A stretch of 64,000 bases of DNA from Desulfohalovibrio reitneri (GTDB lineage: Bacteria > Desulfobacterota > Desulfovibrionia > Desulfovibrionales > Desulfovibrionaceae). The stretch's first letter is position 1. Every line of letters starts with the position of its first letter. The DNA lies in assembly GCF_000711295.1 (NCBI RefSeq), contig NZ_JOMJ01000003.1, positions 881,001 through 945,000 on the forward strand, given 5' to 3'. This document shows positions 18,961-29,049 of this stretch, one piece after another. The notes beneath the pieces were generated by a model. It saw only the letters and a program-made list of their open reading frames with translations, ran no database searches and was not told the origin of the DNA. The translations under genes were made by a program, and so were the position numbers.

Positions 18961-19048
18961 GGCTCTTTTCCGGTGGAGTCCGAACCCACAAAACACGTCC
19001 CGTGTTCCACTGGACGCAAACCCCGCGCGGCCAGCGCGCAGGACGCAT

Positions 19049-19807
19049 ATGAATCGCACTTTTGTTTGGGCGGCCTTGGCCGCCTGTCTCGTTTTGGCTG
19101 GGTGTTCCAAGGTGGAAAGGACCTACACCTGGGTTCTCGGCAAGGTCGATCCCAACCCCACCATCACCCTGGAAGCGGAGCGCATTGACGACGCTTCCAA
19201 GGCCAAGCTGGCCAACCTGTTCACGGAAATAGACGAGCAGTTGCTGGCCCTGGAGCGCACCATGGCCTCGCAGGAGGATTACCCTGACGAGGACTGGTAC
19301 GAAATCGTTTTCAATAAGTTCCCCTGGCTTTCCGGAGTCGTCACTGTGGAATCCACAGGCGAGATTCTGACCCGCCGCCCCGAGGCTTCCATGAAGCCGC
19401 TCAACCTGGAACCTTTGCTTGAGATCGGGGAGAACTGGAACGACGGCCGTGTGAGGACCCACATCGAGGCGACCGACTTGGGGCCGGAAGTCTACGTGGC
19501 CAACGCCTTCACCCGGGACCGAGTCTGGATCGGGCTGACCGTCAGCCATTTCGACTTCCGCTCCATCATGTCCAAATGTCCGGCCCCGCAAGAGCTCATC
19601 GTGTTCACTCCCGACGTGACTCTCTGGGACCGGGGCAACGAAAGAAACGCCGCCCTGTTGCGCAAGTTACCCTGGGATGACATATTAAGTGATACTGTGC
19701 AGGGTGGCGCCAGGCTTGAGGAATTTGACCGGTCCTTTACCTGGCTTGTTCGGTATCTTGGAGAACAGCCGATCATCTACGCCACACCCGATGTTGTGGA
19801 CGAGTAA
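19049..19807 (+). CDS. lipoprotein with a Cache-like domain, function unknown
   Basis: The ATG at 19049 opens a typical lipoprotein signal ([19 protein letters not shown]), with the lipidated Cys at residue 19. The mature protein of about 234 residues has a stretch (about 90-170) with the alternating hydrophobic pattern of Cache-type sensor domains: [15 protein letters not shown], then [19 protein letters not shown]. This domain guess is from pattern only. Upstream in-frame codons from 18890 overlap the preceding gene and are rejected. It lies 20 bases ahead of fbp. Confidence 0.72.
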   Translation: MNRTFVWAALAACLVLAGCSKVERTYTWVLGKVDPNPTITLEAERIDDASKAKLANLFTEIDEQLLALERTMASQEDYPDEDWYEIVFNKFPWLSGVVTVESTGEILTRRPEASMKPLNLEPLLEIGENWNDGRVRTHIEATDLGPEVYVANAFTRDRVWIGLTVSHFDFRSIMSKCPAPQELIVFTPDVTLWDRGNERNAALLRKLPWDDILSDTVQGGARLEEFDRSFTWLVRYLGEQPIIYATPDVVDE

Positions 19808-19827
19808 GCCGGGACAAGGAGGGAGCG

Positions 19828-20844
19828 ATGCCGGAGATCAACGTCACCGAACACTTGCTGCTGAACCAGAAAAGGACCCCCATGGCCAGGGGGCGGCTGA
19901 CGCATCTGCTGAATCAGCTCATTCTCTCCTTCAAGATCATTTCCCGGGAAGTGAGCAAGGCCGGTCTCGTGGATGTTCTCGGTTTCACCGGAGAGATCAA
20001 CGTCCAGGGTGAAGAAGTCAAAAAGCTGGACGAATTCTCCAACGACGTGCTCATTCATCGCATGTCCCGCGCTGGTGTGCTCTGCGCCATGGCCTCGGAG
20101 GAGAACGAATCCATAATCGAGATTCCAAAGGGATTCCCCACCGGCGACTACGTCCTTATTTTCGACCCTCTGGATGGGTCGTCCAACATCGAAGCCAACA
20201 TTAACATCGGCACTATCTTTTCCATTCTTCGACGCAAGAGTTCAGCGGACGGGGACTGCGAAATGAGCGACCTGCTGCAGCAGGGAGTAGAGCAGGTCGC
20301 TGCGGGATACTGCATTTACGGGTCGTCCACCATGTTGGTCATGACCACTGGCTCCGGTGTCCACGGCTTCACCCTCGATCCATCCGTTGGAGAGTTTTTG
20401 CTCTCCCATCCGGACCTTAAGATTCCCGAGCGCGGCAAGATTTACTCCATCAACGAGGGGTATACGAGCTATTGGGACGACGCCACCAAGGAAGTGGTCA
20501 ACTGGTTCAAGGATCCCTCGGCGAACGATCTCGGCAAGCCGTACAGTTCCCGGTACATCGGTTCCCTGGTGGCGGATTTCCATCGTACGTTGCTCTATGG
20601 CGGCATTTTCCTCTACCCTTCGGATCGGCGCGATCCCAAAAAGCCCAAGGGCAAATTGCGCTTGCTGTCCGAGGCGAATCCCCTGGCCATGGTGGTGGAG
20701 CAGTCCTGGGGGCTGGCCACAGATGGCGCCGACCGCATTCTTGAAGTCGAACCATCCGAGTTACACCAGCGGGTCCCTCTGGTCATCGGGTCGCCGCACG
20801 AAGTCGAGATCGTTCGGAACATTTACAAAAAGCACGGGTATTGA
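19828..20844 (+). CDS. fbp: fructose-1,6-bisphosphatase class I
   Basis: Gluconeogenic hydrolysis of fructose-1,6-bisphosphate to fructose-6-phosphate. The metal-binding motif FDPLDGSSN is at about 112-120. [12 protein letters not shown] and the substrate-loop KIYSINEGY are also class I features, as is the C-terminal [11 protein letters not shown]. The 338-residue length fits. GGAGGGAG lies just before the ATG. The stop overlaps the tsaD start (TGATG). With pyc and ppsA it supplies the gluconeogenic direction. Confidence 0.96.
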   Translation: MPEINVTEHLLLNQKRTPMARGRLTHLLNQLILSFKIISREVSKAGLVDVLGFTGEINVQGEEVKKLDEFSNDVLIHRMSRAGVLCAMASEENESIIEIPKGFPTGDYVLIFDPLDGSSNIEANINIGTIFSILRRKSSADGDCEMSDLLQQGVEQVAAGYCIYGSSTMLVMTTGSGVHGFTLDPSVGEFLLSHPDLKIPERGKIYSINEGYTSYWDDATKEVVNWFKDPSANDLGKPYSSRYIGSLVADFHRTLLYGGIFLYPSDRRDPKKPKGKLRLLSEANPLAMVVEQSWGLATDGADRILEVEPSELHQRVPLVIGSPHEVEIVRNIYKKHGY

Positions 20845-21956
20845 TGCCCAGAGTCCTCGGTATCGAGACCTCCTGCGACGAAACGGGAGTGGCTCTTGTG
20901 CAGGACGGCATGATCCTCGCCCAAGAGCTGGCCTCCCAGGCCGAGTTGCATTCCCTTTTCGGTGGAGTGGTTCCGGAGTTGGCCTCGCGACGTCACCTGA
21001 CTGTGTTGCCCCGGCTCTGCGACGAGTTGCTGCATCGCTGCGGCGGCGGGGTGGACGGCGTGGCTGTGGCGCGCGGGCCCGGCCTCCTCGGAGCGTTGCT
21101 GGTCGGCTTGAATTACGCCAAGGGGCTGGCGTTTTCCCTTGGCGTTCCACTGGCCGGGGTCAACCATCTTCACGCCCATCTCCTGGCTCCCGGACTGGAG
21201 GGAGACATCCCGTACCCGGCCCTTGGGCTCCTCGTTTCCGGCGGACATTCCCACATCTACCGCATGGATTCTCCTGTGGAGTTCGAGCTGTTGGGACGGA
21301 CCCTGGACGACGCTGCGGGCGAGGCATTCGACAAAGCAGCCAAAGTGCTCAATCTTCCCTACCCAGGCGGCGCCATCATCGATAGTCTGGCTCGGGAGGC
21401 CGAGCCTATCCCGGAGTTGTTTCCGATTCCCTACGTTGACAACGATAACCTCGATTTCAGTTTCAGCGGGTTGAAAACGGCCTTCGCCAACCATGCCGCC
21501 TCCAACCCGCATCTTCGGTTGCGGAGTCTTCCCGGCGAGGGGAGCGTGAACAGCACCAAGGAAGCGGTTCATCCGGAAGTGCCGGGTGTGTTGGCTTCCT
21601 TTTCCCATTCCGTTTCCGAAGCCTGCCGGATCAAGCTGGCCCGCGCGCTTGACCGCGAGGCGCAACGGAGAATGCCGGTGGCGGGACTCGTCCTGGCCGG
21701 TGGCGTGGCGGCCAATTCTTTTTTGCGTGACTCCATGGTCTCGCTGGCTAGGGAGAGGGACCTGCCGGTGATTTTGCCGAGCTTCGCGTTGTGCACGGAC
21801 AACGCCGCCATGGTCGCTTTGGCCGGAGGGGTTCTCCTGGAACGGAACCTGGGGCATGATAATTCGCTCGACGCCGTGCCCAGAGGCCGGAAAGTACCGG
21901 ATGACGCGGTCTCCGGACTTGGCTTTGCGGGTGGGGAGCGGGTTGACATCGGGTAG
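20844..21956 (+). CDS. tsaD: tRNA N6-adenosine threonylcarbamoyltransferase
   Basis: Catalytic subunit that forms t6A37 in ANN-decoding tRNAs. The protein opens with the ASKHA phosphate motif VLGIETSCDETGVA. The iron-binding HxxxH is NHLHAH (His108 and His112). SGGHSHIY, FSFSGLKTA and LAGGVAANSFLR follow in family order. The 370 residues include a slightly long C-terminus. The start is the ATG at 20844, overlapping the fbp stop by one base. Confidence 0.96.
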   Translation: MPRVLGIETSCDETGVALVQDGMILAQELASQAELHSLFGGVVPELASRRHLTVLPRLCDELLHRCGGGVDGVAVARGPGLLGALLVGLNYAKGLAFSLGVPLAGVNHLHAHLLAPGLEGDIPYPALGLLVSGGHSHIYRMDSPVEFELLGRTLDDAAGEAFDKAAKVLNLPYPGGAIIDSLAREAEPIPELFPIPYVDNDNLDFSFSGLKTAFANHAASNPHLRLRSLPGEGSVNSTKEAVHPEVPGVLASFSHSVSEACRIKLARALDREAQRRMPVAGLVLAGGVAANSFLRDSMVSLARERDLPVILPSFALCTDNAAMVALAGGVLLERNLGHDNSLDAVPRGRKVPDDAVSGLGFAGGERVDIG

Positions 21957-22054
21957 GCGGACCTTTACTTTGCGGTATTGCTATCCCTGCGTTTTTTGCG
22001 CACTACGAGTAGAAGACAACGTCCCGCGGACATCAACGAAAGGAGTTGTGGACA

Positions 22055-22375
22055 ATGGCGAATCAGGTGACTGACAGCAATTTCGAGGCGGAAGTCCTGC
22101 AGTGCGATCTTCCCGTACTGGTTGACTTCTGGGCGCCGTGGTGCGGACCCTGCCGCGCTCTCGGCCCTGTCGTCGAGGAGCTGGCCAATGAGTACACCGG
22201 CCAGGTCCACATCGTGAAAATGAATGTGGATGAGAATCCCAACACGCCAAGCAAATACGGAATTCGCGCCATTCCCACTCTGATTCTCTTCAAGGGCGGC
22301 GAGGTCCTGGACCAGGTCACCGGCGCGGTGTCCAAGTCTTCCATCAAGGACATGATCAGCAACAAAGCCCTCTAA
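22055..22375 (+). CDS. trxA: thioredoxin
   Basis: Cytoplasmic dithiol-disulfide carrier. The active site WCGPC is at residues 29-33, with the conserved cis-Pro segment IRAIPTL and the C-terminal GAVSKSSIKDMI helix. The ATG at 22055 is chosen: AAAGGAG lies about nine bases upstream, and an upstream TTG would only add three residues. 106 residues, the normal size. It lies six bases ahead of its reductase. Confidence 0.96.
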   Translation: MANQVTDSNFEAEVLQCDLPVLVDFWAPWCGPCRALGPVVEELANEYTGQVHIVKMNVDENPNTPSKYGIRAIPTLILFKGGEVLDQVTGAVSKSSIKDMISNKAL

Positions 22376-22381
22376 CTCCGC

Positions 22382-23323
22382 ATGCAGGACGTCTACGACG
22401 CCATCGTGATCGGGGGAGGTCCGGCCGGTATGACCTCCGCGCTGTACCTCCTCCGATCGCATCTGCGAGTGGCTCAGATCGAGAAGCTTTCCGGCGGCGG
22501 ACAGCTTCTGCTTACCGAGCGCATTGACAACTACCCCGGTTTCCCCGGCGGAGCGCTGGGCTACGAGTTGGCCGACAGCATGGCCGAGCAGGTCAAGGAG
22601 TGGGAGAGCGAGGACAACTTCCGCCGCATAACCGACGAAGTCTCGGCCATAGAAACCGGTAAGGAGCTTCATCGGATTAAGGTTGGAGACGAATGGATCA
22701 CCGGAAGGGTGGTCATCATCTGTTCCGGTGCCGAGTACCGCAAGCTGGGGCTTCCGGGTGAAGCCGAGTTCACGGGGAATGGTGTCTCCTATTGCGCCCT
22801 GTGCGACGGCAACTTTTTTCGGGACAAGGTTGTGGCCGTAATCGGTGGCGGCAATTCCGCGCTGGAAGAGGCCCTGTACCTTGCCAGGCTGGTTGATAAA
22901 TTATATCTCATTCACCGCCGCCAGGATTTCCGCGGAGCCAAGTGCTACCAGGACAAGTGTTTCGTGCACCCCAAGATGAGCGTCATGCGCAGCACCGTGG
23001 TGGAAGCGATCAACGGCGATCAGGGCGGGGTCACGTCAATTTCCACACGCAACGTGGAATCGGGCGAGGCGCGAGACATCGATGTTGACGGAGTATTCAT
23101 ATTCGTCGGATTCCAGCCTCTGGGCACTTTCATACCGGAGGAAATGGATCGCGACGAACGGGGCTTTCTGAAGACGGACCAGGAAATGCGGACCAACATT
23201 CCCGGGGTGTTCGCCGCCGGTGACATCCGCTCGAAAATGACCCGCCAAGTAGCCACGGCTGTTGGTGACGGCGCGGCGGCGGCCAGCGCGGCCATCGCCT
23301 ATCTGGAACAGCATGTATCGTAA
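22382..23323 (+). CDS. trxB: thioredoxin reductase, CALC active site
   Basis: FAD-dependent NADPH:thioredoxin reductase of 313 residues. The FAD dinucleotide motif GGGPAGMTSA is at the N-terminus. The redox pair is CALC (Cys138, Cys141), where most family members have CATC or CAVC. The second Rossmann motif is IGGGNSALEEA. GVFAAGDIR is the C-terminal FAD motif. It follows trxA by six bases, and its end overlaps bamD by 11 bases. Confidence 0.94.
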   Translation: MQDVYDAIVIGGGPAGMTSALYLLRSHLRVAQIEKLSGGGQLLLTERIDNYPGFPGGALGYELADSMAEQVKEWESEDNFRRITDEVSAIETGKELHRIKVGDEWITGRVVIICSGAEYRKLGLPGEAEFTGNGVSYCALCDGNFFRDKVVAVIGGGNSALEEALYLARLVDKLYLIHRRQDFRGAKCYQDKCFVHPKMSVMRSTVVEAINGDQGGVTSISTRNVESGEARDIDVDGVFIFVGFQPLGTFIPEEMDRDERGFLKTDQEMRTNIPGVFAAGDIRSKMTRQVATAVGDGAAAASAAIAYLEQHVS

Positions 23324-24047
23324 AACGCTTTTCAGGCTTCTCGCGAGCCTCGCGATTCTCGCCATTCTTCCCGGTTGCGGCCTGATCGACGAATTCTATC
23401 TGCCCACCGCGCAGGATACCGCGCAGGAGCTCTACGAGGCCGGGCAATTCGCCATGCAGGAACGCAACTACGGCGACGCGGCCGAGTTCTTCACCAAGCT
23501 CAAGGACCGCTATCCCTTCAGTCCCTACGCCCTACAGGCCGAACTGGCCCTTGGCGACGCCTATTTCCTGGATCGCGACTACGACGAAGCCGTGACGGCG
23601 TACAAGGAATTCGAGTCGCTGCACCCCAGAAGCGAGCACATGCCCTACGTGCTCTATCAAATCGGAGTGGCCAGCACCAAACGTTTCAATTCCATCGACA
23701 GGCCGCAGGACAACATCATCGAGGCCTTGGACTACTTCTACCGGTTGCGGCAGGAGTATCCGGGCACCGAGTATGCCAAGAACGCCCCAACGTATATCAA
23801 GAAATGCCGCAGATACTTGGCGGAGCATGAGCTTTATGTGGCCGATTTCTACTGGCAGGACAAACAATACGGCCCGGCCTGGAAGCGATATAGTTATGTA
23901 GTCGAAAATTTTCAGGACCTGCCTGAAATGTCCGCCTACGCCGACCGCATGGCGGAAATCGCCTACTTCGAATATCAAAAGAACAAGAGCGAAACCAAGC
24001 GGGTCAAACAGCACGGCAGTTGGAAGGAGTGGTTCGACTGGCTCTAG
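23313..24047 (+). CDS. bamD: outer membrane assembly lipoprotein BamD
   Basis: Component of the BAM complex that inserts beta-barrel proteins. The start ATG at 23313 overlaps the end of trxB. The lipoprotein signal ends in LPGC with Cys22. TPR-like repeats follow: ELYEAGQFAMQERNYGDAAEFF, ELALGDAYFLDRDYDEAVTAY, and the conserved YVLYQIGVAS and RPQDNIIEAL segments. 244 residues, the normal size. This gene itself shows that the cell is diderm. Confidence 0.93.
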   Translation: MYRKTLFRLLASLAILAILPGCGLIDEFYLPTAQDTAQELYEAGQFAMQERNYGDAAEFFTKLKDRYPFSPYALQAELALGDAYFLDRDYDEAVTAYKEFESLHPRSEHMPYVLYQIGVASTKRFNSIDRPQDNIIEALDYFYRLRQEYPGTEYAKNAPTYIKKCRRYLAEHELYVADFYWQDKQYGPAWKRYSYVVENFQDLPEMSAYADRMAEIAYFEYQKNKSETKRVKQHGSWKEWFDWL

Positions 24048-24910
24048 CCGATCCTTCCCCGGCCGCAGGGCCCGAGGAGCTGCTTGCCGAACTGGGGCTT
24101 AACGCCCTGGACGACGGCCCGTTCGCCTCCGCCTACGAGGCTGTTCCCCCCACGCTGCGAGCCCGCCTCAAAGCGGCCATTGCTTCACTGTATTCCCTGT
24201 ACCCCCCCCGGCGCACACACTCCGAAACCGTGGTCTGGCGACGGTCCGGTGGCGAGATTGAACACCGCCTGACCGCACCGCGTCCCTGGACCGTATTGCT
24301 GCTGGGCGAGAAATGTCCCGCGCCGCTGGTCCTGGCAGGCTTGCTTCCGGCTCTTACCGCGCGGGTTCCAGCTGTGGTCTGCCTGTATGTCGGCGAAGGT
24401 TTTCCCGAACCCGTGTTGCTGACCGCACTGGAACTGGCCGGTCAGGAATGGCTCGCCCCCCTGCAGCCCGGCTCGGCCGAAAGCGTCTTGAGCCGCTTGT
24501 CCGCGCTGGGCGGCGGGGCGGTTGTCGGGCTTGGCGTGGACCCTTCCTTCCTCTCGGGGGCACCTGGTCTCAACCTCTGGCATGACGCGGCAAACCATGC
24601 TATCGGCGTCTTTCCCGGCACTGGAGAGTCCCCGGACCTCGATCTCCTGTCCATCCTGCACGGTCCTGGACGTCTGGAGATCTGGAACGTGGATTCTCCT
24701 CCCAAAGGGAGCCGGCCCCGCAGGGGCGGGATCGAGGATTTCCTCGCCCAGGACTACCAGGCCGCCTTTCCGCCCCGCGCGCACCGAGAACAGGCGCTCG
24801 CCGCTTTCCCTCTAACCCTTTGCGGGGGAGGGGAGGCTCACTGGCGCATTCCCGGACTCGGCCGTAGGTTTTACGAAAAACTTCAGTTTGGCCTGGACTG
24901 CGGGGATTAG
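24020..24910 (+). CDS. unknown protein with faint histidinol-dehydrogenase-like pattern
   Basis: A 296-residue protein, not confidently recognised. Residues about 65-160 follow the order of a histidinol dehydrogenase Rossmann half: TVLLLGEKCPAPLVLAGLLP, ARVPAVVCLYV, PVLLTALELAG. No HisD catalytic Glu-His pair or zinc ligands are visible, so it would be a non-enzymatic relative. The start is uncertain. The frame opens with TTG at 24020 and has GTG at 24029, with AAGGAG lying between them, so a start near 24038 is also possible. It overlaps the bamD end and lies three bases before the EF-G gene. Confidence 0.55.
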   Translation: MEGVVRLALADPSPAAGPEELLAELGLNALDDGPFASAYEAVPPTLRARLKAAIASLYSLYPPRRTHSETVVWRRSGGEIEHRLTAPRPWTVLLLGEKCPAPLVLAGLLPALTARVPAVVCLYVGEGFPEPVLLTALELAGQEWLAPLQPGSAESVLSRLSALGGGAVVGLGVDPSFLSGAPGLNLWHDAANHAIGVFPGTGESPDLDLLSILHGPGRLEIWNVDSPPKGSRPRRGGIEDFLAQDYQAAFPPRAHREQALAAFPLTLCGGGEAHWRIPGLGRRFYEKLQFGLDCGD

Positions 24911-24913
24911 GAA

Positions 24914-26959
24914 ATGGCCAAAGGGGCCAGGGCCCAGATCGACAGGCTGCGCAATATTGGCATCGTCGCGCATATTGATGCCGGTAAGACGACCCTTACC
25001 GAGCGCATCCTCTATTACACGGGCAAGATCCACCGCATGGGGGAAGTCCATGACGGCACAGCCACGATGGACTTCATGCCCGAGGAGCAGGAACGGGGCA
25101 TAACCATCACCTCGGCCTGCACCTCCTGCCTGTGGGGCGACACCCGGATCAACATCATCGACACGCCTGGACATGTGGACTTTACCATTGAGGTGGAGCG
25201 TGCCCTGCGGGTTCTGGACGGCGCGGTCGGAGTATTTTGCGGCGTTTCCGGTGTCGAGCCACAGAGTGAAACTGTTTGGCGGCAGTCCGAGCATTACGGC
25301 GTGCCCAAGCTGGCTTTCGTGAACAAGCTCGACAGGCCCGGCGCGGACTTTGACGGAGTGGTTGACTCGCTCCGAGAAAAGCTGGGCGTCAAACCCCTTG
25401 TATTGACTACGCCGGAAGAGCAGGGCACTGATTTCGCAGGAGTGCACGATCTTCTGGCCCGCGAGCGGCTGATTTTCGAAGTTGAAGACCTCGGAGCCAC
25501 GGTGGACCGCTTTCCCTGGAGCGAGGAGGAAGCGGCTAGGCTGGAGCCCTTGCGCGATACGTTGCTGGAGACAGTGGCCGAAGAGGATGAAGAGTTTCTG
25601 GAAGCGTACCTCTCCGGCGAGGAAATGCCCCTGGAGCGCATCAAACAGGCCATCCGCCGCGCTTGTCTTTCCCGCCGCCTGACGCCGGTTTTGGCCGGGT
25701 CGGCCCTCAAGAACTCCGGCGTGCAACCTCTCTTGGACGCGGTGCGGGACCTGCTTCCAAGTCCACTCCAGGCCCCCGAGGTGCAAGGTGCGCATCCGGT
25801 CACTGGTGAGCGCCGGAGCGTGGAACTTGACCCCAAGGGCCCACTGTGCGGTCTCGTCTTCAAGGTCAGTTTCGAAACCGGGCGCAAACTGGTTTTTCTG
25901 CGGTTGTATTCCGGCCGCCTCAAACCGGGGCAGGAGGTCTACAACGTAACAAGGGACCTTGATGAGCGTGCGGCCCGGATATTCGTCATGCACGCCGGTC
26001 GCAAGGAAAAGCTGGAGGAGGCTCTGGCCGGCGACATCGTGGCTGTGGCCGGCATGAAACACGCCCGTACCGGCGATACCGTGGCCATACACGAATCCCC
26101 TGTGTTGCTGGAGCGAATTTCAGCTTACGAACCGGTCATCTCCCTGGCTTTGGAGCCCCGCAACAGCGAGGAAGCGGAGAAGCTGGAGGAGGCCCTGGGG
26201 CATTTTCTTCAGGAGGACCCCACCCTGGTCTTCCGTACCGACGAAGATACCGGCCAGATGATTCTCTCAGGCATGGGGGAACTGCATCTGGAAGTCGTCC
26301 TGGAGCGCTTGCGGAGGGAATACAAGGTGGACCCCAGGGCGGGTCGTCCGCAGGTCGTCTACCAAGAGACCGTCCGGGGCAAGGGCGGGGGGCAAGCCGA
26401 GTTCGACCGCTTGTTGGGCGAGACGCCGCATCACGGCGACGTTTCCATCACAGTGGAACCCAGGGAGCGGGGCAAGGGGGCGGATGTCTTTTTCGACATG
26501 GCTCTGGAGGGGTGGCCACAAGCCCTGGTGGACGGTGTGCGGGGAGGCCTTGAGGACGGACTGTTGTCGGGGCCGCAGACCGGATATCCCCTGACCGACC
26601 TAAGGGTGCGTGTTCGCGGGATGCGCCGTGACGAGCATGGCAAGTCCAGCGAGGTGGGATTCCGCATGGCCGCCTCCCAGGCGTTGCGTCGCGCATTGGA
26701 GGAAGCCGGGACAAGGCGGTTGGAGCCGATTATGAAGGTGGAAGTGGTCGCTCCGGAGGAGTACGTCGGCGATGTCGCGGGGCTGTTCGGGGCCAAGGGA
26801 GCCAAGATCGAAAACATGTTCGATTCCGGCGGCCGCAAGGTGGTTCAGGCCTATTGTCCGCTCTCCGCGTTGTTCGGCTTTTCCACGGAACTCCGTTCGG
26901 CCACCCAGGGCAGGGCGGGGCTGATGATGCAGTTCGCCCGCTTCGACGTGCTGGACTGA
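24914..26959 (+). CDS. second-type elongation factor G (EF-G paralog)
   Basis: A translational GTPase of 681 residues with all G motifs: AHIDAGKTT (G1, residues 19-27), RGITITSA (G2), DTPGH (G3), NKLD (G4). Domain II (PLCGLVFKVSF) and domains III-V follow, including GMGELHLEVVLERL and the C-terminal LRSATQGRAGL. There is no neighbouring rpsL, rpsG or tuf, so this is not the str-operon copy. Paralogs of this kind may be specialised for ribosome recycling or be conditionally expressed. The specific role is not readable from the sequence. Confidence 0.85.
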   Translation: MAKGARAQIDRLRNIGIVAHIDAGKTTLTERILYYTGKIHRMGEVHDGTATMDFMPEEQERGITITSACTSCLWGDTRINIIDTPGHVDFTIEVERALRVLDGAVGVFCGVSGVEPQSETVWRQSEHYGVPKLAFVNKLDRPGADFDGVVDSLREKLGVKPLVLTTPEEQGTDFAGVHDLLARERLIFEVEDLGATVDRFPWSEEEAARLEPLRDTLLETVAEEDEEFLEAYLSGEEMPLERIKQAIRRACLSRRLTPVLAGSALKNSGVQPLLDAVRDLLPSPLQAPEVQGAHPVTGERRSVELDPKGPLCGLVFKVSFETGRKLVFLRLYSGRLKPGQEVYNVTRDLDERAARIFVMHAGRKEKLEEALAGDIVAVAGMKHARTGDTVAIHESPVLLERISAYEPVISLALEPRNSEEAEKLEEALGHFLQEDPTLVFRTDEDTGQMILSGMGELHLEVVLERLRREYKVDPRAGRPQVVYQETVRGKGGGQAEFDRLLGETPHHGDVSITVEPRERGKGADVFFDMALEGWPQALVDGVRGGLEDGLLSGPQTGYPLTDLRVRVRGMRRDEHGKSSEVGFRMAASQALRRALEEAGTRRLEPIMKVEVVAPEEYVGDVAGLFGAKGAKIENMFDSGGRKVVQAYCPLSALFGFSTELRSATQGRAGLMMQFARFDVLD

Positions 26960-26962
26960 TCC

Positions 26963-27466
26963 ATGCCGTACAAGCGGGGGATCTGGGACCGCCTCAAGCG
27001 GGCGAGCCGGTATTACTACCTCAAGGTCATGCGGACCAAAGCCACATCGCATGCGGTGGCCATGGGCATCGCGTGCGGTGCTTTCGGCAGCTGCTTTCCG
27101 GCCCTGCCGCCCATTCCGCTGCAGACCTGCATCGCTCTCGGACTGGCTTTGATGCTGCGCGCGGCCAAGGTTCCCGCCGTTCTGGCCACGTGGCTCTCCA
27201 ATCCCTTCAATTGGGTCTTTTTCTACATCGCCGAGTACAAGATCGGCAGTTTTTTCATCCCCCTGGACAAGCCCTTCACGCCGCACAACTGGACTCTGGC
27301 CGACTACCTTGAATTCGGCTGGCAGGGGTTGGCGGTGATGCTGCTCGGCAGCCTGGTGCTGGCCGTTCCCTTTTCCGCTATCGCCTATTTCGTCACGCTT
27401 CCCCTCATTCGCGGCTACCGCCGAAGAAGGGCCCTGCGGATTCTTAAGCGGCGCGGATATCCCTGA
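26963..27466 (+). CDS. DUF2062 membrane protein
   Basis: Inner-membrane protein of 167 residues. The DUF2062 pattern is clear: a basic N-terminus, KATSHAVAMGIACGAFGSC, PPIPLQT, then LATWLSNPFNW, and a C-terminal pair of hydrophobic helices followed by RGYRRRRALR. Function of the family is not established. It begins three bases after the EF-G stop with only a weak ribosome site, so it is probably coupled to it. Confidence 0.85.
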   Translation: MPYKRGIWDRLKRASRYYYLKVMRTKATSHAVAMGIACGAFGSCFPALPPIPLQTCIALGLALMLRAAKVPAVLATWLSNPFNWVFFYIAEYKIGSFFIPLDKPFTPHNWTLADYLEFGWQGLAVMLLGSLVLAVPFSAIAYFVTLPLIRGYRRRRALRILKRRGYP

Positions 27467-27558
27467 CCAAGCGCTTTTCCGCCGCATCGCCTTGCTGAAA
27501 AAACGGAAGAACGCTATGGTTGCGGGTGAATATCGGCAAAAGAAACAAGCGAGGAATC

Positions 27559-29043
27559 ATGCCACAGGAAAGCTCCAAACGGCTGGTCGTCGTTTCCAAC
27601 CGTCTGCCGGCTTCACTCAAGCAGGTGGAAGGGGAATGGACGGTCCAACCTGGCTCCGGTGGCTTGGTCACGGCCATCGCGCCCGTGCTCAAGAATCGGG
27701 GGGGCTTGTGGATCGGTTGGTCCGGCGGACACGGAGATGTGGACCTGCCGAAACTGCTCGGCGATTTTTCCAAGGACGCGGGATATGACCTCCACCCCGT
27801 TCAGCTCACAGAAGAGGAGGTCCGTGGCTACTACTACGGTTTCGCCAACGAGATCATCTGGCCGCTTTTCCACGACTTCCAGTCACGCTGCAATTTCGAT
27901 CCCTCTTATTGGCGCGATTACCTGGACGTGAACCTCAAATTCGCCGAGGTCACGGCCAGATACTCCAGGGAATCCGATTATATATGGGTGCATGACTACC
28001 ACCTCATGCACTTGGCCTTTATGTTGCGCAACATGGGTATCCAGCGCTCCTGCGGATTCTTCCTGCACATCCCGTTTCCCCCGCCCGACATTTATCTCAA
28101 GCTGCCCTGGCGGGACAAAATCCTCCGCGCCCTCCTCGAATTCGACCTGGTGGGCTTTCAGACTTTGCGCGACCGCCGCAATTTCGTGGAGTGTATGGAG
28201 GCGCTGGTGCCCAACGCCAAGTGCACCGGCCGGGGAAACATGGTCACAATCGAGCACCAGAACAGGAAGATACGCGCCGGCGGATTTCCCATCAGCATCG
28301 ACTTCAACCAGTTCGCCTCCCTGTCCGCTGACAAGGACGTGGTGCGCATGGCCGACGAATTCAAGGATGCGCTTAGGCACCGCAAGATCATCCTGGGAGT
28401 TGACCGGCTGGACTACACCAAGGGCATTCCCCAGCGGCTGGAGGCCATTCGCCAGCTTTTCATCCGGTTCCCCGACCTGCGTGAGAAGGTTACGTTTGTA
28501 CAGATCGCCGTGCCCTCGCGGGAGGAAATTCCTGAATACCATTCCCTCAAGGTGGAAATCGAGCAACTTGTGGGCGAGATCAACGGACAGTTCACCCGGC
28601 CCGGCTGGATTCCCATCCATTATCAGTATCGCAACCTGCCGCGGCCGGAGCTGGTCTCCTATTACCGCGCCGCGGACATGGCCCTCATCACCCCGCTGCG
28701 CGACGGGCTGAACCTGGTCGCCAAGGAGTATTGCGCCGCAAACGTCAACGAAAACGGCGTGCTCTTCCTTTCCGAATTCGCCGGGGCGGCAGCCCAGTTG
28801 CAGAACGCCGGAGCCATTCTGGTCAACCCCTACGACACCGAGGGAGTGGCCAAGGCCATTCGTCGGGCCTACTACATGGACAAGCGGGAACGGCACACCC
28901 GCATGAGCAAGCTCCGCGAGTCCGTCCGCCGCAACAACATTTACTGGTGGGTCGACTCGTTCCTGCAGGCGGCCTTTTCCAGCCAGTTGGAAGACTTCCC
29001 GCAGGACACGGTGGACTTCCAAACCGAGTCCACGAGTACCTGA
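27559..29043 (+). CDS. otsA: trehalose-6-phosphate synthase (GT20)
   Basis: Transfers glucose from a nucleotide sugar to glucose-6-phosphate to make trehalose-6-phosphate, a compatible-solute pathway. The ATG at 27559 with GAGGAA just upstream is preferred over a TTG 39 bases earlier; this gives 494 residues. GT20 motifs: [54 protein letters not shown]. No OtsB-type phosphatase domain or gene is nearby. A related glucosylglycerol-phosphate synthase specificity cannot be excluded by eye. Confidence 0.9.
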   Translation: MPQESSKRLVVVSNRLPASLKQVEGEWTVQPGSGGLVTAIAPVLKNRGGLWIGWSGGHGDVDLPKLLGDFSKDAGYDLHPVQLTEEEVRGYYYGFANEIIWPLFHDFQSRCNFDPSYWRDYLDVNLKFAEVTARYSRESDYIWVHDYHLMHLAFMLRNMGIQRSCGFFLHIPFPPPDIYLKLPWRDKILRALLEFDLVGFQTLRDRRNFVECMEALVPNAKCTGRGNMVTIEHQNRKIRAGGFPISIDFNQFASLSADKDVVRMADEFKDALRHRKIILGVDRLDYTKGIPQRLEAIRQLFIRFPDLREKVTFVQIAVPSREEIPEYHSLKVEIEQLVGEINGQFTRPGWIPIHYQYRNLPRPELVSYYRAADMALITPLRDGLNLVAKEYCAANVNENGVLFLSEFAGAAAQLQNAGAILVNPYDTEGVAKAIRRAYYMDKRERHTRMSKLRESVRRNNIYWWVDSFLQAAFSSQLEDFPQDTVDFQTESTST

Positions 29044-29049
29044 TCTCCC

